Origin: Mycocentrospora acerina
Taxonomy: Eukaryota; Ascomycota; Dothideomycetes; Pleosporales
Assembly: GCA_022701365.1 (NCBI GenBank)
Contig: JAKUHH010000201.1
Location: forward strand, 620,001 to 684,000
Length of the DNA: 64,000 nt
Reading direction: 5' to 3'
In this document: piece by piece, positions 24,714 through 34,721 of the stretch
Layout: each line of letters starts with the position of its first letter
Position numbering within the stretch: position 1 is the first letter of the stretch
The notes under the pieces: generated by a model
Told to the model about the DNA's origin: nothing
Databases searched by the model: none
What the model saw: the letters and a program-made list of their open reading frames with translations, nothing else
Translations under genes and position numbers: made by a program

Positions 24714-25140
24714 TGAGTACACCTGCCAGGTTACCAACCGAGAACGTACCAGTGGAAGAACGGATTGGATAAGGTAGAATTGGTAAGATCTGGTAGACAC
24801 GTTGCAGTCAAAACAAAGGATAAGTGTTGCCCAATAGCTCATAAAGCTTTGGTAGCTCCACTAAGGTCGCAGATCTACAGGTGAGGCCCAAGTGATAGAA
24901 GGACTAAGAGAAAAGATCAACCGCAAGAACCAGATCTTTGTGAAATAGAAGAAAGTTCAGTCTCACAACTCTCACTTACTCCATAGCCCTCACTATTCTC
25001 AGTGTCAAGAATCAGGTGGTATCGTTAAACAAGCTTTTGTCGTCATAATCACCGCATACTTGTAACGCCAAAACCAAATGCTGCATACATGCAGTCCGTA
25101 ACTTTTGCAACAGTGGAAAGGAAAGTAAGTAAGAGGCCAT
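24714..25140. other. Intergenic
   Basis: Upstream of the RING/BTB gene and downstream of the OXR1-type gene. Nothing recognised. Confidence 0.6.
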
Positions 25141-26289
25141 TTATGTGCCAACATACCACAACTCAACACCCATGACTTCAAATTTCTTGCCGTCATCGCT
25201 GAGCGGTTCGTTGCCAAAGGTGGGGCATGTGTCTGAGATGCCATGCTCGAGGTTGTCATCAAGCCAGAGGCCGTAGTGTCCGTCACTGTAAAACCGTCAG
25301 TCAAACGATTGTCAAAGAGATGCCTATGAATCTCACCCTCCGCCAATACTCAAGAATTCATGCTCGCAGAAAATCATGTAGTCGTTCACTCCGCTGTACG
25401 GGAATGCCTTGAACCTTATCCTCTCTGGGGTACTTGACCCACTTCTATCAGACTGTTCTGATCTTATCGATGATGCCTTGCCTGGCTGTCGTTTCGGTGC
25501 TGCTACGGTTGTCATTCGGACAGCATTTGTGGTATCTGCCGAGGGAGGTGGGGGGAGGTTTGAGAAGTCTGGAAGTGATGCGAGGATATGTGCGCGCCAG
25601 AGGAAGCACTCGCCGTTTCCATAGAAGTGCGGGGCAGGTCGTGGGGCGTCGGAGAGGTACGCGCCAAACGTCTATGGCCCAAGATCAGTATCCCAGATGT
25701 TTTTTTCTTTTTGTCAAAAACATACCCCACCGCCGCCATCCCTGATTACTAACACATAGCCTCCTCTTTTTCCCCGATACTCTTCACTGTTCTTATACAA
25801 CGTCGCCAAGCTAACACCGTTCTGCTCCAAACTATACGCTAACATCCACTCATCCACAAGCTGCAGCCTGGGCGGGACCAAAAGCCTAATCTCCTCTGCT
25901 AGCGCCGTATTCAGCAGCTTTCCTTTCTCTCGCATCCCACTCCCGTATCCCTTCAGCGATAGTGGAGTGAGTGGTGGTGGTTGAAACGGACTTGCCATGC
26001 GCTGTGGAGGCTGGAAGACGGAGTGCATATCTGCAGTGGATGAGGACGGGTCGAGGAAGTTAGTAAACGAGTGCGAGAGCGACGATGCCGTGGACTGAAG
26101 CTGTGACTGGAGGCCGCCCGTGTGTTCTGATCTCGAGGAGTGTTTGGTGTTTGGTTCGGTGGTGAGGCGACGTAAGATGCCCGACACAGCATATGAGACG
26201 GGGTACGAGAAGTACGAGGAGGAGCGCGCCGGCAGGGAGGACGGGTGCCGGGCAGAATGCGGGGCGTCTGGGTCTGTCGTGGGAGGCAT
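25141..26289 (-). CDS. OXR1: TLDc-domain protein, oxidation resistance protein 1
   Basis: Fungal OXR1-type protein: a C-terminal TLDc domain after a Ser/Pro-rich N-terminus. TLDc proteins protect against oxidative stress and bind the V-ATPase. Exons are 26289-25726, 25671-25337 and 25285-25141, 347 residues; introns are 54 and 51 bp. TLDc landmarks are LLVPPRLQLVDEWMLAYSLE, GVSLATLYKNSEEYRG, TFGAYLSDAPRPAPHFYGNG, GECFLWRAH, NDYMIFCEHEFLSIGGG and the terminal VELWYVGT. There is a Ser/Arg-rich insertion of about 35 residues in the domain between the TFGAY strand and the FCEHEFL strand, as seen in yeast relatives. All joins are in phase and the frame is intact. Confidence 0.92.
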
Positions 26290-26820
26290 GGCTGGCAGTT
26301 ATCGACGATTGCAGATTAACAGTGGGTCGCGTGAGGATGAGGTTGCAAGCTCGGGGTGTGGGCTGGCGTGTCGCAAGTTAATTTGGTAGAGTTCCGAGCT
26401 ATGACGTTGGATTGCGAGTGGCCTGACAGCTCTTGCAATGTTTCAGGGCTTTGCCAAGGGGGTGTTGGCATCTGCGCTTTCATGGTGATCACTGCTTACT
26501 CAATGTTCGCTAGTTGGGCATGTTGCGTGTGACCCAAGTGTGTTGCTTCCTCTTCACACTCTTCCAGGTACAGCCTGGTCGCATTTCTCGCATTTCTAGC
26601 CGACGCTACGCCCTAGCCGAGACGGACCCCAGAAAGCTTGAACGTCGTCCGTTGGAAGGGCTGTACCTTTGACGATTTTTTTAGCATGTGCAAGTATTTC
26701 TTTGATTTCAAGTTAAAAAAGTGAGTCGCTCAGAAGTCTGCTTGATAACTTTTATATGTGTACAATCATCGGACAGATGAACTCTCCATGTCCCAAGACA
26801 CAAAAAAACTTGTGCCTCTG
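26290..26820. other. Intergenic
   Basis: Promoter side of OXR1 and 3' side of TRM10. No coding sequence seen. Confidence 0.6.
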
Positions 26821-28050
26821 TTATGTTCGGTCAACAGAAACAATTTCAACTTGTGGTTCTTCCGCCTTCAGTTCGCCTGAAGGAGCATTTGCCTGTTTCG
26901 CCGCGTCCACCATCTCCTGATCTTCCTGCTCTTTCTCCCCAGCCTCTTCTGCTTCTGCTTCTGCTTCCGCATCATCATCGTCTCCACCATCTCTCAGCTT
27001 TCCACCCTTCCTCTTCGGAATAACTTCCATAAAAGCCTTGCCCCAATCTCCACATTCGATCCACTTGAGCATGATCTCCAACACGTGATTGGTGACTAGG
27101 ACTTGCCTGCTGTTCATTTGCAAGTACTCTCCAATGGGCAGTTTCGCCGTCTTGATTCCGTGAGCTACGGCTCGTTTGTGGCAAACACCCTTGTACCGAT
27201 TCTTGTCGACCAAACCTCCAATGATATAGGTGCTGTTGGGCTTTAGGTGTGTGAGTACGTTGTCAGACTCGGAGGAGAGGTACACGATTTCGCCTTCTTC
27301 TTCTGCATCTCCTGTTGTCGCTTCGCTGGTCTGTTCTTTGTCGCTTTGCTTCAGTGCTCCTACGATTTCACCGCCTTTCGGTCCAGACATCCACCCCTTT
27401 GCCTTTTCCGCTACCGCCACAAAGTCCTCTTCGAGGAACTGAAACCCCTTCCACCCAAGATACTGCTTCGCCAAGACAGTATCAAATCGCTCCTTCAACT
27501 TGCCACCAAAACTACTGACTGCCAGATGCGTCCTAAACTTAGCGTTCCTGTTGTCAGAATAACATCTTGTGATTTGAAGCCCTAAGCTCTTCAACTCTTT
27601 CTCGAACATTAGATCCTCAAAGTCGCAGTCAAATATGACTGTGATAGGAGTTTGTGTTCCACTACCTGCTGAATGCCGAGGTGGTTTCATGACTGGTGGT
27701 TTAGGTTCGCCGCCATCTTCATTCTCCTTGTCTTGCGCCCACGCCTCGCGCTTTCGTTCTTTCTTTTCCTTTTCCTTCTCTTTTCGCTTTTGCTTGCGCT
27801 CATCGCGACCAGCCTCCCATCGCTCTTGACGCCTCAGTTTCTTGAGTTGATTTTTCGATATCTTGGGTGCCGTAGTCTCGTCACTGGGTGCATCTCCCGT
27901 CTCGTTTGCTGCTTCGCTATTTTGGGCGATCACGGGTGGCTGCTCGGCATTGGTTGCGTCTGTAGGTGAAACCTCTGCCTTTGAAACCAGCTCTTCCTCG
28001 CCAGTGTGCTCCACCTTCCGCATCTTTGAGGGCCTCTCTTCTGATTCCAT
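26821..28050 (-). CDS. TRM10: tRNA (guanine(9)-N1)-methyltransferase
   Basis: SPOUT-class methyltransferase that methylates N1 of guanosine 9 in tRNA. Single exon, 409 residues, ATG at 28050. The N-terminus is acidic, followed by a long Lys/Arg/Glu-rich stretch (KISKNQLKKLRRQERWEAGR onward) that binds tRNA in the family. The catalytic domain begins at TPITVIFDCDFEDLM and carries the motifs CYSDNRNAKFRTHLAVSSFG, YIIGGLVDKNRYKG, TAKLPIGEYLQM and VTNHVLEIMLKW, which form the trefoil-knot SAM site. The Asp in LVDKN is the proposed catalytic residue in Trm10. A short acidic insertion lies before the EIVYLSSES strand. The C-terminal tail is rich in Glu and Ala. Intact. Confidence 0.95.
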   Translation of the reverse strand: MESEERPSKMRKVEHTGEEELVSKAEVSPTDATNAEQPPVIAQNSEAANETGDAPSDETTAPKISKNQLKKLRRQERWEAGRDERKQKRKEKEKEKKERKREAWAQDKENEDGGEPKPPVMKPPRHSAGSGTQTPITVIFDCDFEDLMFEKELKSLGLQITRCYSDNRNAKFRTHLAVSSFGGKLKERFDTVLAKQYLGWKGFQFLEEDFVAVAEKAKGWMSGPKGGEIVGALKQSDKEQTSEATTGDAEEEGEIVYLSSESDNVLTHLKPNSTYIIGGLVDKNRYKGVCHKRAVAHGIKTAKLPIGEYLQMNSRQVLVTNHVLEIMLKWIECGDWGKAFMEVIPKRKGGKLRDGGDDDDAEAEAEAEEAGEKEQEDQEMVDAAKQANAPSGELKAEEPQVEIVSVDRT

Positions 28051-28251
28051 GTTGACTCGTTATTAATTTGAGTTCTGAGAGCTGATTGGGATGGTTTCGA
28101 GTCACTCTCACCATCGACAAAATTATGCTCGCTCTACTAGCGCGCCAAGGCATACCCTTGTCATCGCAGCTACGAGCCTCACCTCACGTCGTCTCCGCAT
28201 CGACCACACAACTCGGAACACCCCATTGAACTCCGAACACAGTTGCCCATC

Positions 28252-28750
28252 ATGCCGCAGGATATGCCGCCCACCGGCGGCTATGACCCCGTACAATACA
28301 AGCGCAGCCTTCCTGCGCGGGGGTTCCGACCAGCCGTGTATATCCTCGGAATGGGCGCGCTCATGACATATGGTTTCTGGAGAGTTGGACAGGGAATCAG
28401 GGAGCACAAGTACGTAGCGGCTCTTGCATATATCTAGCGGGAGATGTGTGGATATTTACGAGGGTCAATGGGACATAGCTGACGAGATACAGTGAACTCG
28501 CTCGTGAAAAGATGTGGGCACGGATACACCTGATCCCCGCCCTGCAGGCCGAAGAAGATCGCGACCAGGTGCGAAGATATCTGGCAGACAGGGCGAGAGA
28601 GAAGGAGTTGCTTGGCACAGAGACGAGGGTCTACAACAGCGACAGGTATGGCCGCACATCCTGGGGTCTCGTAGAGGACAGCCCACTGACTGTGCATATA
28701 GGTTCGTCCGACCTACATTCGCTGTTACACCAGAACACGAGACGAAGTAG
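28252..28750 (+). CDS. NADH dehydrogenase complex I subunit GRIM-19 (NDUFA13)
   Basis: Accessory subunit of mitochondrial complex I. Exons are 28252-28409, 28493-28645 and 28702-28750, 119 residues. The N-terminus MPQDMPPTGGYDPVQYKRSL and the single membrane span (RPAVYILGMGALMTYGFW) are diagnostic. A charged helix follows (ELAREKMWARIHLIPALQAE) and the C-terminus is RFVRPTFAVTPEHETK. Introns are 83 and 56 bp and all joins are in phase. An upstream in-frame non-ATG codon is ignored. It starts about 200 bp from the divergent TRM10 start. Confidence 0.93.
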
Positions 28751-29886
28751 AGTGTGGAGGATTGGAATTCGAAGACATTTGGGCCGGAAATGTACAAATA
28801 AGAGTGGGAGGAGAAAGTGGAGAGCTATGCCTTTCACGCAAGACAGCTGCACAACAAATGAACCATTGATTTTTCTTTTGACATTCACATATCATCGCCT
28901 AAGAAATTCAGAGGCGGTAAGGATGGTCCCAGTATGTTGATATCTTTTCTCAAAGCCTTGAGTCAGCACTTTCATTCGCACTCGGGACATTTGAACACCA
29001 CCATGGCGAGAAATAAAACCATACACCGACAACTAACCGAGCTTTCCGATGGTATCATTGATAGAACATTCTAGCACTTCATCTTTACATCTCTTGTCAC
29101 TCAGGACTTTCGAAAAGCACGTCTTAGCTGCATCTGGAGACCACCTATACACTGGCGCATTGACTTTCAAGTATGAGCTTTTGTTCTTAGCACCTCTGGT
29201 CCAGTCTATGCACGACAAGCACCTTATCTTATGTAGTTGGTGCGGTACATGTTGATCTCAGTTTTCACAGAAATGTCTACAAGTCATCTGTTTCGAAAAA
29301 CAAGAGCAGTGTGCATTTACAGGTGCTGTAGAGTGATCTTTATGGGCAAAATAGAGTGTCTGCACAGAGTATCTAGGGAAGAAAGATGATCAATAGGTTA
29401 ATCAGTCATGAGCACCTGCTATTCATCTGGTTAGTCATAATCAGCCTTCTGTCCGTTGTGGCGCCCAAGTTATGCAAGGTCGCCACCGCTGATCAAGACC
29501 TCAGCTAACGCTGAATACCCTGGCACAGCCCACGTAATTGATAGACTTGTGGCTGTGCGCGGCCTCCCCTCCAGAGACCTACAGAACATATTATGATCCG
29601 GTACGCCAAGCAATTCGGCAATCTCCTCTATCCGCGAACATCTACGCCAGCGCTCTACTCGTACTACTCAAACTCGCTGGCACTGTAAGACCTGCTTATC
29701 TTTTATAGGCTATACGACTATAGTGTAAGACAGACGTGTAAATAGACTTATTGTGCTCTGCTCTATAGCATGTTAATCTACATAAAAGCCTCTTCTTTTA
29801 TAGACGTCTTTAAGCTTCATTAACTAATTTTTTCTAGCCCACATGCGAACTTCAACAACTTCCCCGTATGTGCACCTAATTCTTGA
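28751..29886. other. Gene-free stretch, possible repeat remnant
   Basis: No gene recognised. From about 29440 to 29860 the composition is unlike the flanks and short words such as CTTTTATAG recur (29699 and 29795) together with TATAG-rich elements. This may be an old mobile-element remnant, but no protein match or clean terminal repeat can be seen. Confidence 0.3.
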
Positions 29887-30609
29887 CTAAACCAGGATCT
29901 CCATAGCAACGCCAAACCTAGTATGCCACTTCTTAGGATCAGCATACTTAGGTATTGTGTCCGCAGCTCCATTAGCAATACAAGCTTCTGCTACTGTCAT
30001 CCTTGCGCTATCTACGAACCCAAATTTCTCATACATCTTGACAACGCCTGTATTATCAGGGTGTACGACAAGCCTAATACGCGTCCGAACATCTCTCTCG
30101 GATGCTCTGCTCATCTCATCCGATGTAAGTTTCCCAAATTTGATTGCTGCTTCGGTAAGCCGTTTCGCGATACCATGGCCGCGATACGCAGGCAGCGTGA
30201 AAAGACTTGTAAGTTGCCAACGGGTCTCTGATCCTTCAGGACCTGGTTCTGGTTGACCGGACTTAGGCCAGATGTAGTCGTCGCGCGAGACTGGGCCAAT
30301 CATGGTAAACGTTCCTGTCCACTCGTCGTCTAGCAAGATTCTTAACTGCCTGTCGCCAGACATTGATGGTTCCTTGTCCTTGTCTTTTGCAGTCGCGACG
30401 CAGATCAAGATCGTCGTGCTTGGTTCGGTAATCCTGCTAAGCCATGTCGATTGTGGAAGCCGAGATTCGCTATCAAGTTCTGCTGAAAAAGCTTCCGGGG
30501 CGACTTTAAGTGCATGGAGCTTGAATGCGCGGAACTTGGTAGCGAGGGCGTTGAGAATCGTATCATCACTATCCTTGGGCAATCGGATGGTGTCGTACAT
30601 GTTTCCCAT
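29887..30609 (-). CDS. GNAT-family N-acetyltransferase
   Basis: A GCN5-related acetyltransferase using acetyl-CoA; substrate unknown. Single exon, 240 residues, from ATG 30609 (MGNMYDTIRLPKDSD). The frame stays open a little upstream but only through a microsatellite without an ATG. The acetyl-CoA-binding motif A is ALPAYRGHGIAKRL-like (LFTLPAYRGHGIAKRLTEAA) and motif B is LVVHPDNTGVVKMYEKFGF. The middle part contains RDDYIWPKSGQ. Similar fungal proteins are common and functionally uncharacterised. Intact. Confidence 0.85.
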   Translation of the reverse strand: MGNMYDTIRLPKDSDDTILNALATKFRAFKLHALKVAPEAFSAELDSESRLPQSTWLSRITEPSTTILICVATAKDKDKEPSMSGDRQLRILLDDEWTGTFTMIGPVSRDDYIWPKSGQPEPGPEGSETRWQLTSLFTLPAYRGHGIAKRLTEAAIKFGKLTSDEMSRASERDVRTRIRLVVHPDNTGVVKMYEKFGFVDSARMTVAEACIANGAADTIPKYADPKKWHTRFGVAMEILV

Positions 30610-30651
30610 AGTCGTAGACGTGCTCAAATTTGGTTCGTAGCTCGACTTGTC

Positions 30652-30674
30652 TGTGTGTGTGTGTGTGCGTGTGT
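30652..30674. repeat. GT microsatellite
   Basis: An eight-fold GT dinucleotide run with one interruption, located just upstream of the acetyltransferase start. Confidence 0.9.
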
Positions 30675-31459
30675 ACAAACATACCTATCACGAACTAATA
30701 TTTATAAACAATGAAAAGGCTCTGCAGAACAACATAGCTCTGACTCAAGCATGAATTGCATATCCTTATCCAGCAATAACCAGATATCAGCGGTGATGAG
30801 TCAACGTCAAGTCTCCAAGTTACTGATACGAATGAACACTACATCCAAACTAGTTTGCAAGGCGCGGCTTTGTCTAATAACAGCACAGTACAAGCACTAA
30901 TTGACAACCTTGAACTACAGCGCAACACTATGTCTGTACACATAATGCAGATTTGCGCAATATGCAGATATCACCATAACGTGCTCAAGAAGCAAATGAC
31001 CGGCAACTTTCGGCACTAGGGCACATGCCGATGTGGGATTCGGCACCACAAGGGATCGATCCCAACTAGGGCGCCTTAAGCCCCACGCGAGGATAGCCCG
31101 CCGCACGTGACATAACGCAGAAAGCCTAGAGGATGTGCCCAGAATAAGAAGCACGTGATATTAGCCAGACAGCTTGATCGTTTCTAGCATAGTGTAGAGA
31201 GTTTGATACAGAGTTACATAAGCGCGCTAAGTGTTCTGCCAATACGCGGTGAACGGAACGATTAACAACATGATCATCATCGTTGTAATTTTGCTGCTGT
31301 TGGCTACAGTTTTAAGCTTAAATCTTTGAAGAATGAGAAGACGCTAACTGCAATTCTAAGTATAGAGGGGGAAGAGAGTTAGGATGCGAAAATGACGTTC
31401 GCGTCCCATCACGCAGGGAGGGACGTTATCTTATTTCGTAACTTTTCTGCTTAGGTATT
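30675..31459. other. Intergenic
   Basis: Between the acetyltransferase promoter and the 3' end of prefoldin 6. No gene recognised. Confidence 0.55.
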
Positions 31460-32042
31460 TTATGAAGCTGGAGCCTGCTGTGATTGTTGCGCTGCCTGCT
31501 GGATCTGAATGATCTGGTCGAAATGTTAGCGAAGGGCAAGACCAACCACCAGACTTGTCAGTTACACACCTGCATCTTCAACTTCTCACTTTTGTCTTGG
31601 ATATCCTGGATCTGCTTCTCAACACGCTTGCTACTCCTTGTCAGAACTCGCCGGCTTGTTATAAGTTGGCTCTACTTACACCTCGTTTTCTATGAACTCT
31701 AAGCGTCCGTTCACTGCCATGACTGCTTCTGCCTTGTCCTGCTTCAACAGCACTGGACCGATTTGCTTGTAGATGTTTGCATCATCATCGAGAATGGCGA
31801 ATTCCTGTCAAAGTCCTGTTAAGCAACAATTCCATCTTCTGGCCCCTTACAGACGCACCTTTTGCACTGTAGTATTTTCTTGCTGCTGCGACTCGAGTTT
31901 CTGCCGTGCCTCTACGGCCGTTGAAAGCTCTACACGTTGCATATCAGCCATGACATCATCTAGAAATGGCTGCAAGCGCACCTGCTTGGAGATTCTGGTA
32001 GCTGTCGGAAAGCTCCTGCAGCTTCTTCTGCACGTCTCCCAT
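31460..32042 (-). CDS. Prefoldin subunit 6
   Basis: Beta-class subunit of the hexameric prefoldin that hands nascent actin and tubulin to CCT. Five exons: 32042-31982, 31929-31859, 31804-31680, 31630-31570 and 31513-31460; 123 residues, family-typical. The sequence starts MGDVQKKLQELSDSYQNLQA, followed by the coiled coil (ELSTAVEARQKLESQQQENT), the beta-hairpin segment FAILDDDANIYKQIGPVLLK and a second coiled coil (KRVEKQIQDIQDKSEKLKMQ). The tail is Gln-rich. Four introns in 583 bp is dense even for this window. Its partner chaperonin subunit CCT7 lies 17 kb away in the same window. Confidence 0.93.
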
Positions 32043-32463
32043 GGCTTGGTGATGCTGAGTAACAGCCTTGCTAAAAGTTTTGTGTTGGCAGCTCCAGCAC
32101 GGGAAAAGGTGGGATGTCGGGCTTCCCCAATTGGGTGTGGTGGCTCGTAAACGCGGGGCTAGCTCAGTGCTTGGCCATGGCAACCAGAGGGAAACACGCA
32201 GACATCTCCAAGTCACAAGAGCAGCTCTTCTCGCTAATCGCCGAGGATTTCTGCTGAAAATACGGCTTTGGGGATAGTGGTCTCGGTGGAAGCTCTTGCA
32301 CGGATTTTACGCTTGTTCAGGCAACAGGAAGTGCCCCGCGCCAACCGCTTCTCCATCGTCATACCATCGACCTACGTTCGACCGCATACGCGACGCGCAT
32401 ACACCGAGCCAGATTTTCGTACCCAACAGCAGCGTAAGAGCGTAGCCTCACCTCGCAGCCAAG
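32043..32463. other. Bidirectional promoter region (prefoldin 6 / VPS4)
   Basis: Head-to-head spacer of 421 bp. No coding sequence. Confidence 0.6.
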
Positions 32464-34050
32464 ATGAGCAGCGCCGACTTCCTGGGCCGTGCCATTGAGC
32501 AGGTCAAGAAGGCTATCGAGACGGACACTGCTGGCGACTATGAGAAGGCATACCAGTTGTACTATCAAGCTCGTGAGTAGCACAAAACTCGACGTGAGAG
32601 AACACGTGCTAACCAGCTATAGTCGAGCTGTTCATGCTCGCCCTCAAATGTGCGTCTATCTCGTCCAGCGACAAGACGTCTTGAATACGCAGAGCAGCAC
32701 ACTGACAGCAACCAGGGGAGAAGAACCAAAAATCAAAGGACATGATCCGAGGCAAGGTTGCCGAGTACATGGAGCGCGCCGAGAAGCTCAAGCAGCATCT
32801 GAACCAAAACGACGAGACGAATCGCAAGAAGCCGTCGGCCATGGGCGCGAACGGCAAGGCAGCAGGCGGCAGTGGGAAGGGTGGCAAGTATGTGGAGGCT
32901 TCAAAAGTTGTTGCCACAGTTGTTGACATGACAGCAGGGGCGAAGACGGCGAAGAGGAGCAGGACGCCGACTCGAAGAAGCTCCGCGGTGCGCTCGCTGG
33001 CGCCATCCTTACCGAGAAGCCAAACATTCGATGGGAAGACGTTGCAGGTCTGGAGCAGGCAAAGGAAGCACTGAAAGAAGCTGTCATATTACCCATCAAG
33101 TTCCCGCATCTATTTACCGGCAAGCGACAGCCATGGAAAGGTATTCTGCTTTACGGGCCCCCTGGTACGGGTAAGAGTTATCTGGCGAAAGCGGTCGCGA
33201 CAGAGGCGAACAGCACCTTCTTCAGCGTGTCGAGTTCTGATCTGGTCAGCAAGTGGATGGGTGAATCTGAACGGTAGGATGCATTCTATTCGCTCGTTGA
33301 GACTTGACTGACGTGTACCAGATTGGTAAAACAACTCTTCGGCATGGCTCGTGAAAATAAACCCTCCATCATCTTTATCGACGAAATCGACGCCCTCTGC
33401 GGTCCCCGAGGCGAAGGCGAATCCGAAGCATCTCGCCGTATCAAGACTGAATTGCTCGTGCAGATGGACGGCGTAGGCAAGGACTCCCGCGGCGTGCTTA
33501 TCCTCGGTGCAACAAACATCCCATGGCAACTTGACTCTGCTATCCGACGACGATTCCAGCGGAGAGTGCACATCAGCTTGCCCGACACTCCTGCGCGTAT
33601 GAGGATGTTTGAGCTTGCGGTCGGCAATACACCGTGCGAGTTGACTCCGGCGGATTACAAGCAGTTGGGCGAACTCAGTGAAGGATACTCTGGCTCGGAT
33701 ATCTCGATCGCTGTACAGGACGCACTTATGCAGCCTGTACGACTCATTCAGACTGCGACACACTACAAGCCGGTACGCACTCGTTTGTGTTCTCTATCGC
33801 GAAAGCTGTCTTGGTTAACTTTCCACAGGTTGTTGTAGACGGCGAAACAAAATGGACACCCTGCTCCCCCGGTGATCCACAAGCCGAAGAAAAGTCCTGG
33901 ACTGACCTCACTGGCGATGAACTCCTCGAGCCCCCTCTCCGCGTACGGGATTTTGTCAAGGCGATCAAGGCATCGAGACCGACGGTCAGTGGCAAGGATC
34001 TGGAACAAAACGCCGAATGGACAAAGGAGTTTGGCAGCGAAGGCGCGTAG
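32464..34050 (+). CDS. VPS4: AAA ATPase Vps4 (ESCRT-III disassembly)
   Basis: Hexameric ATPase that disassembles ESCRT-III in multivesicular body sorting and membrane scission. Six exons: 32464-32572, 32623-32649, 32716-32887, 32938-33273, 33322-33772 and 33829-34050; 438 residues, like yeast Vps4. The N-terminal MIT domain (AIEQVKKAIETDTAGDYEKA to AEKLKQHL) spans about residues 8-75. After a Gly/Ala/acidic linker comes the AAA core with Walker A GPPGTGKS (Lys182), Walker B IIFIDEID, and the arginine-finger region IRRRFQRRVHI. The beta domain and C-terminal helix (DFVKAIKASRPTVSGKDLEQ, WTKEFGSEGA) are complete. Exon 2 is only 27 bp. Confidence 0.96.
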
Positions 34051-34721
34051 TCGATACGGGCCGAGGCAGTATGGTGTGGTGCTCTTTTTGCAAATCTTTT
34101 GCATTCTTCGTATCCGGCGCGACATAGCGGTGTCGCTATTTTGCCCTCCCGCCGAAGGCGGTTGGGCGATGGATTGGCGTTTAGGAAACATGAATAAATG
34201 GACGGACGGATGAATGAATGGACTATAAAGTACATGACCTGCGAGAATATGAGAATAAGCCAAGACGCATCTGATATGTGTTTGAGAACACTTCGAACCA
34301 CCTCACCAGTTCTAGAAAATTTAGCAAAGCACTCAATCAGCATTCTTCTTGAAAAGTAGACCCGATTTTATCCATGCATCAAATAATTATAAACAAGCCA
34401 TTCCATTGCTCTTTTTCCTTCATGGGCACCAGACTACACCCCATTGTTTATCTATACTAAATCTGTGTTGAGCAGGGAGGATCAAAAATAAAAGGGGGAA
34501 TCCATCGTCATCGTCATCCTTCGTAGCCACTTTCGCCAAAAGCCCCGCCTCGTTCTTATATACGCCCACCCCACCGCCGGGGAGCCTTTGCGCAGCACGC
34601 TATCTATCCGTCTTTCAGGAAGCCTTGACGCCCCAAACCCACCTTTCTACGGTTCCCCAGTAACCCAACGCCGTTTCATATTCAATCTTAGCAATGCCTG
34701 CGCTTGTGTTTGCTTCGACAC
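34051..34721. other. Convergent 3' flanks
   Basis: Spacer between the VPS4 and importin stop codons. No gene seen. Confidence 0.6.
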
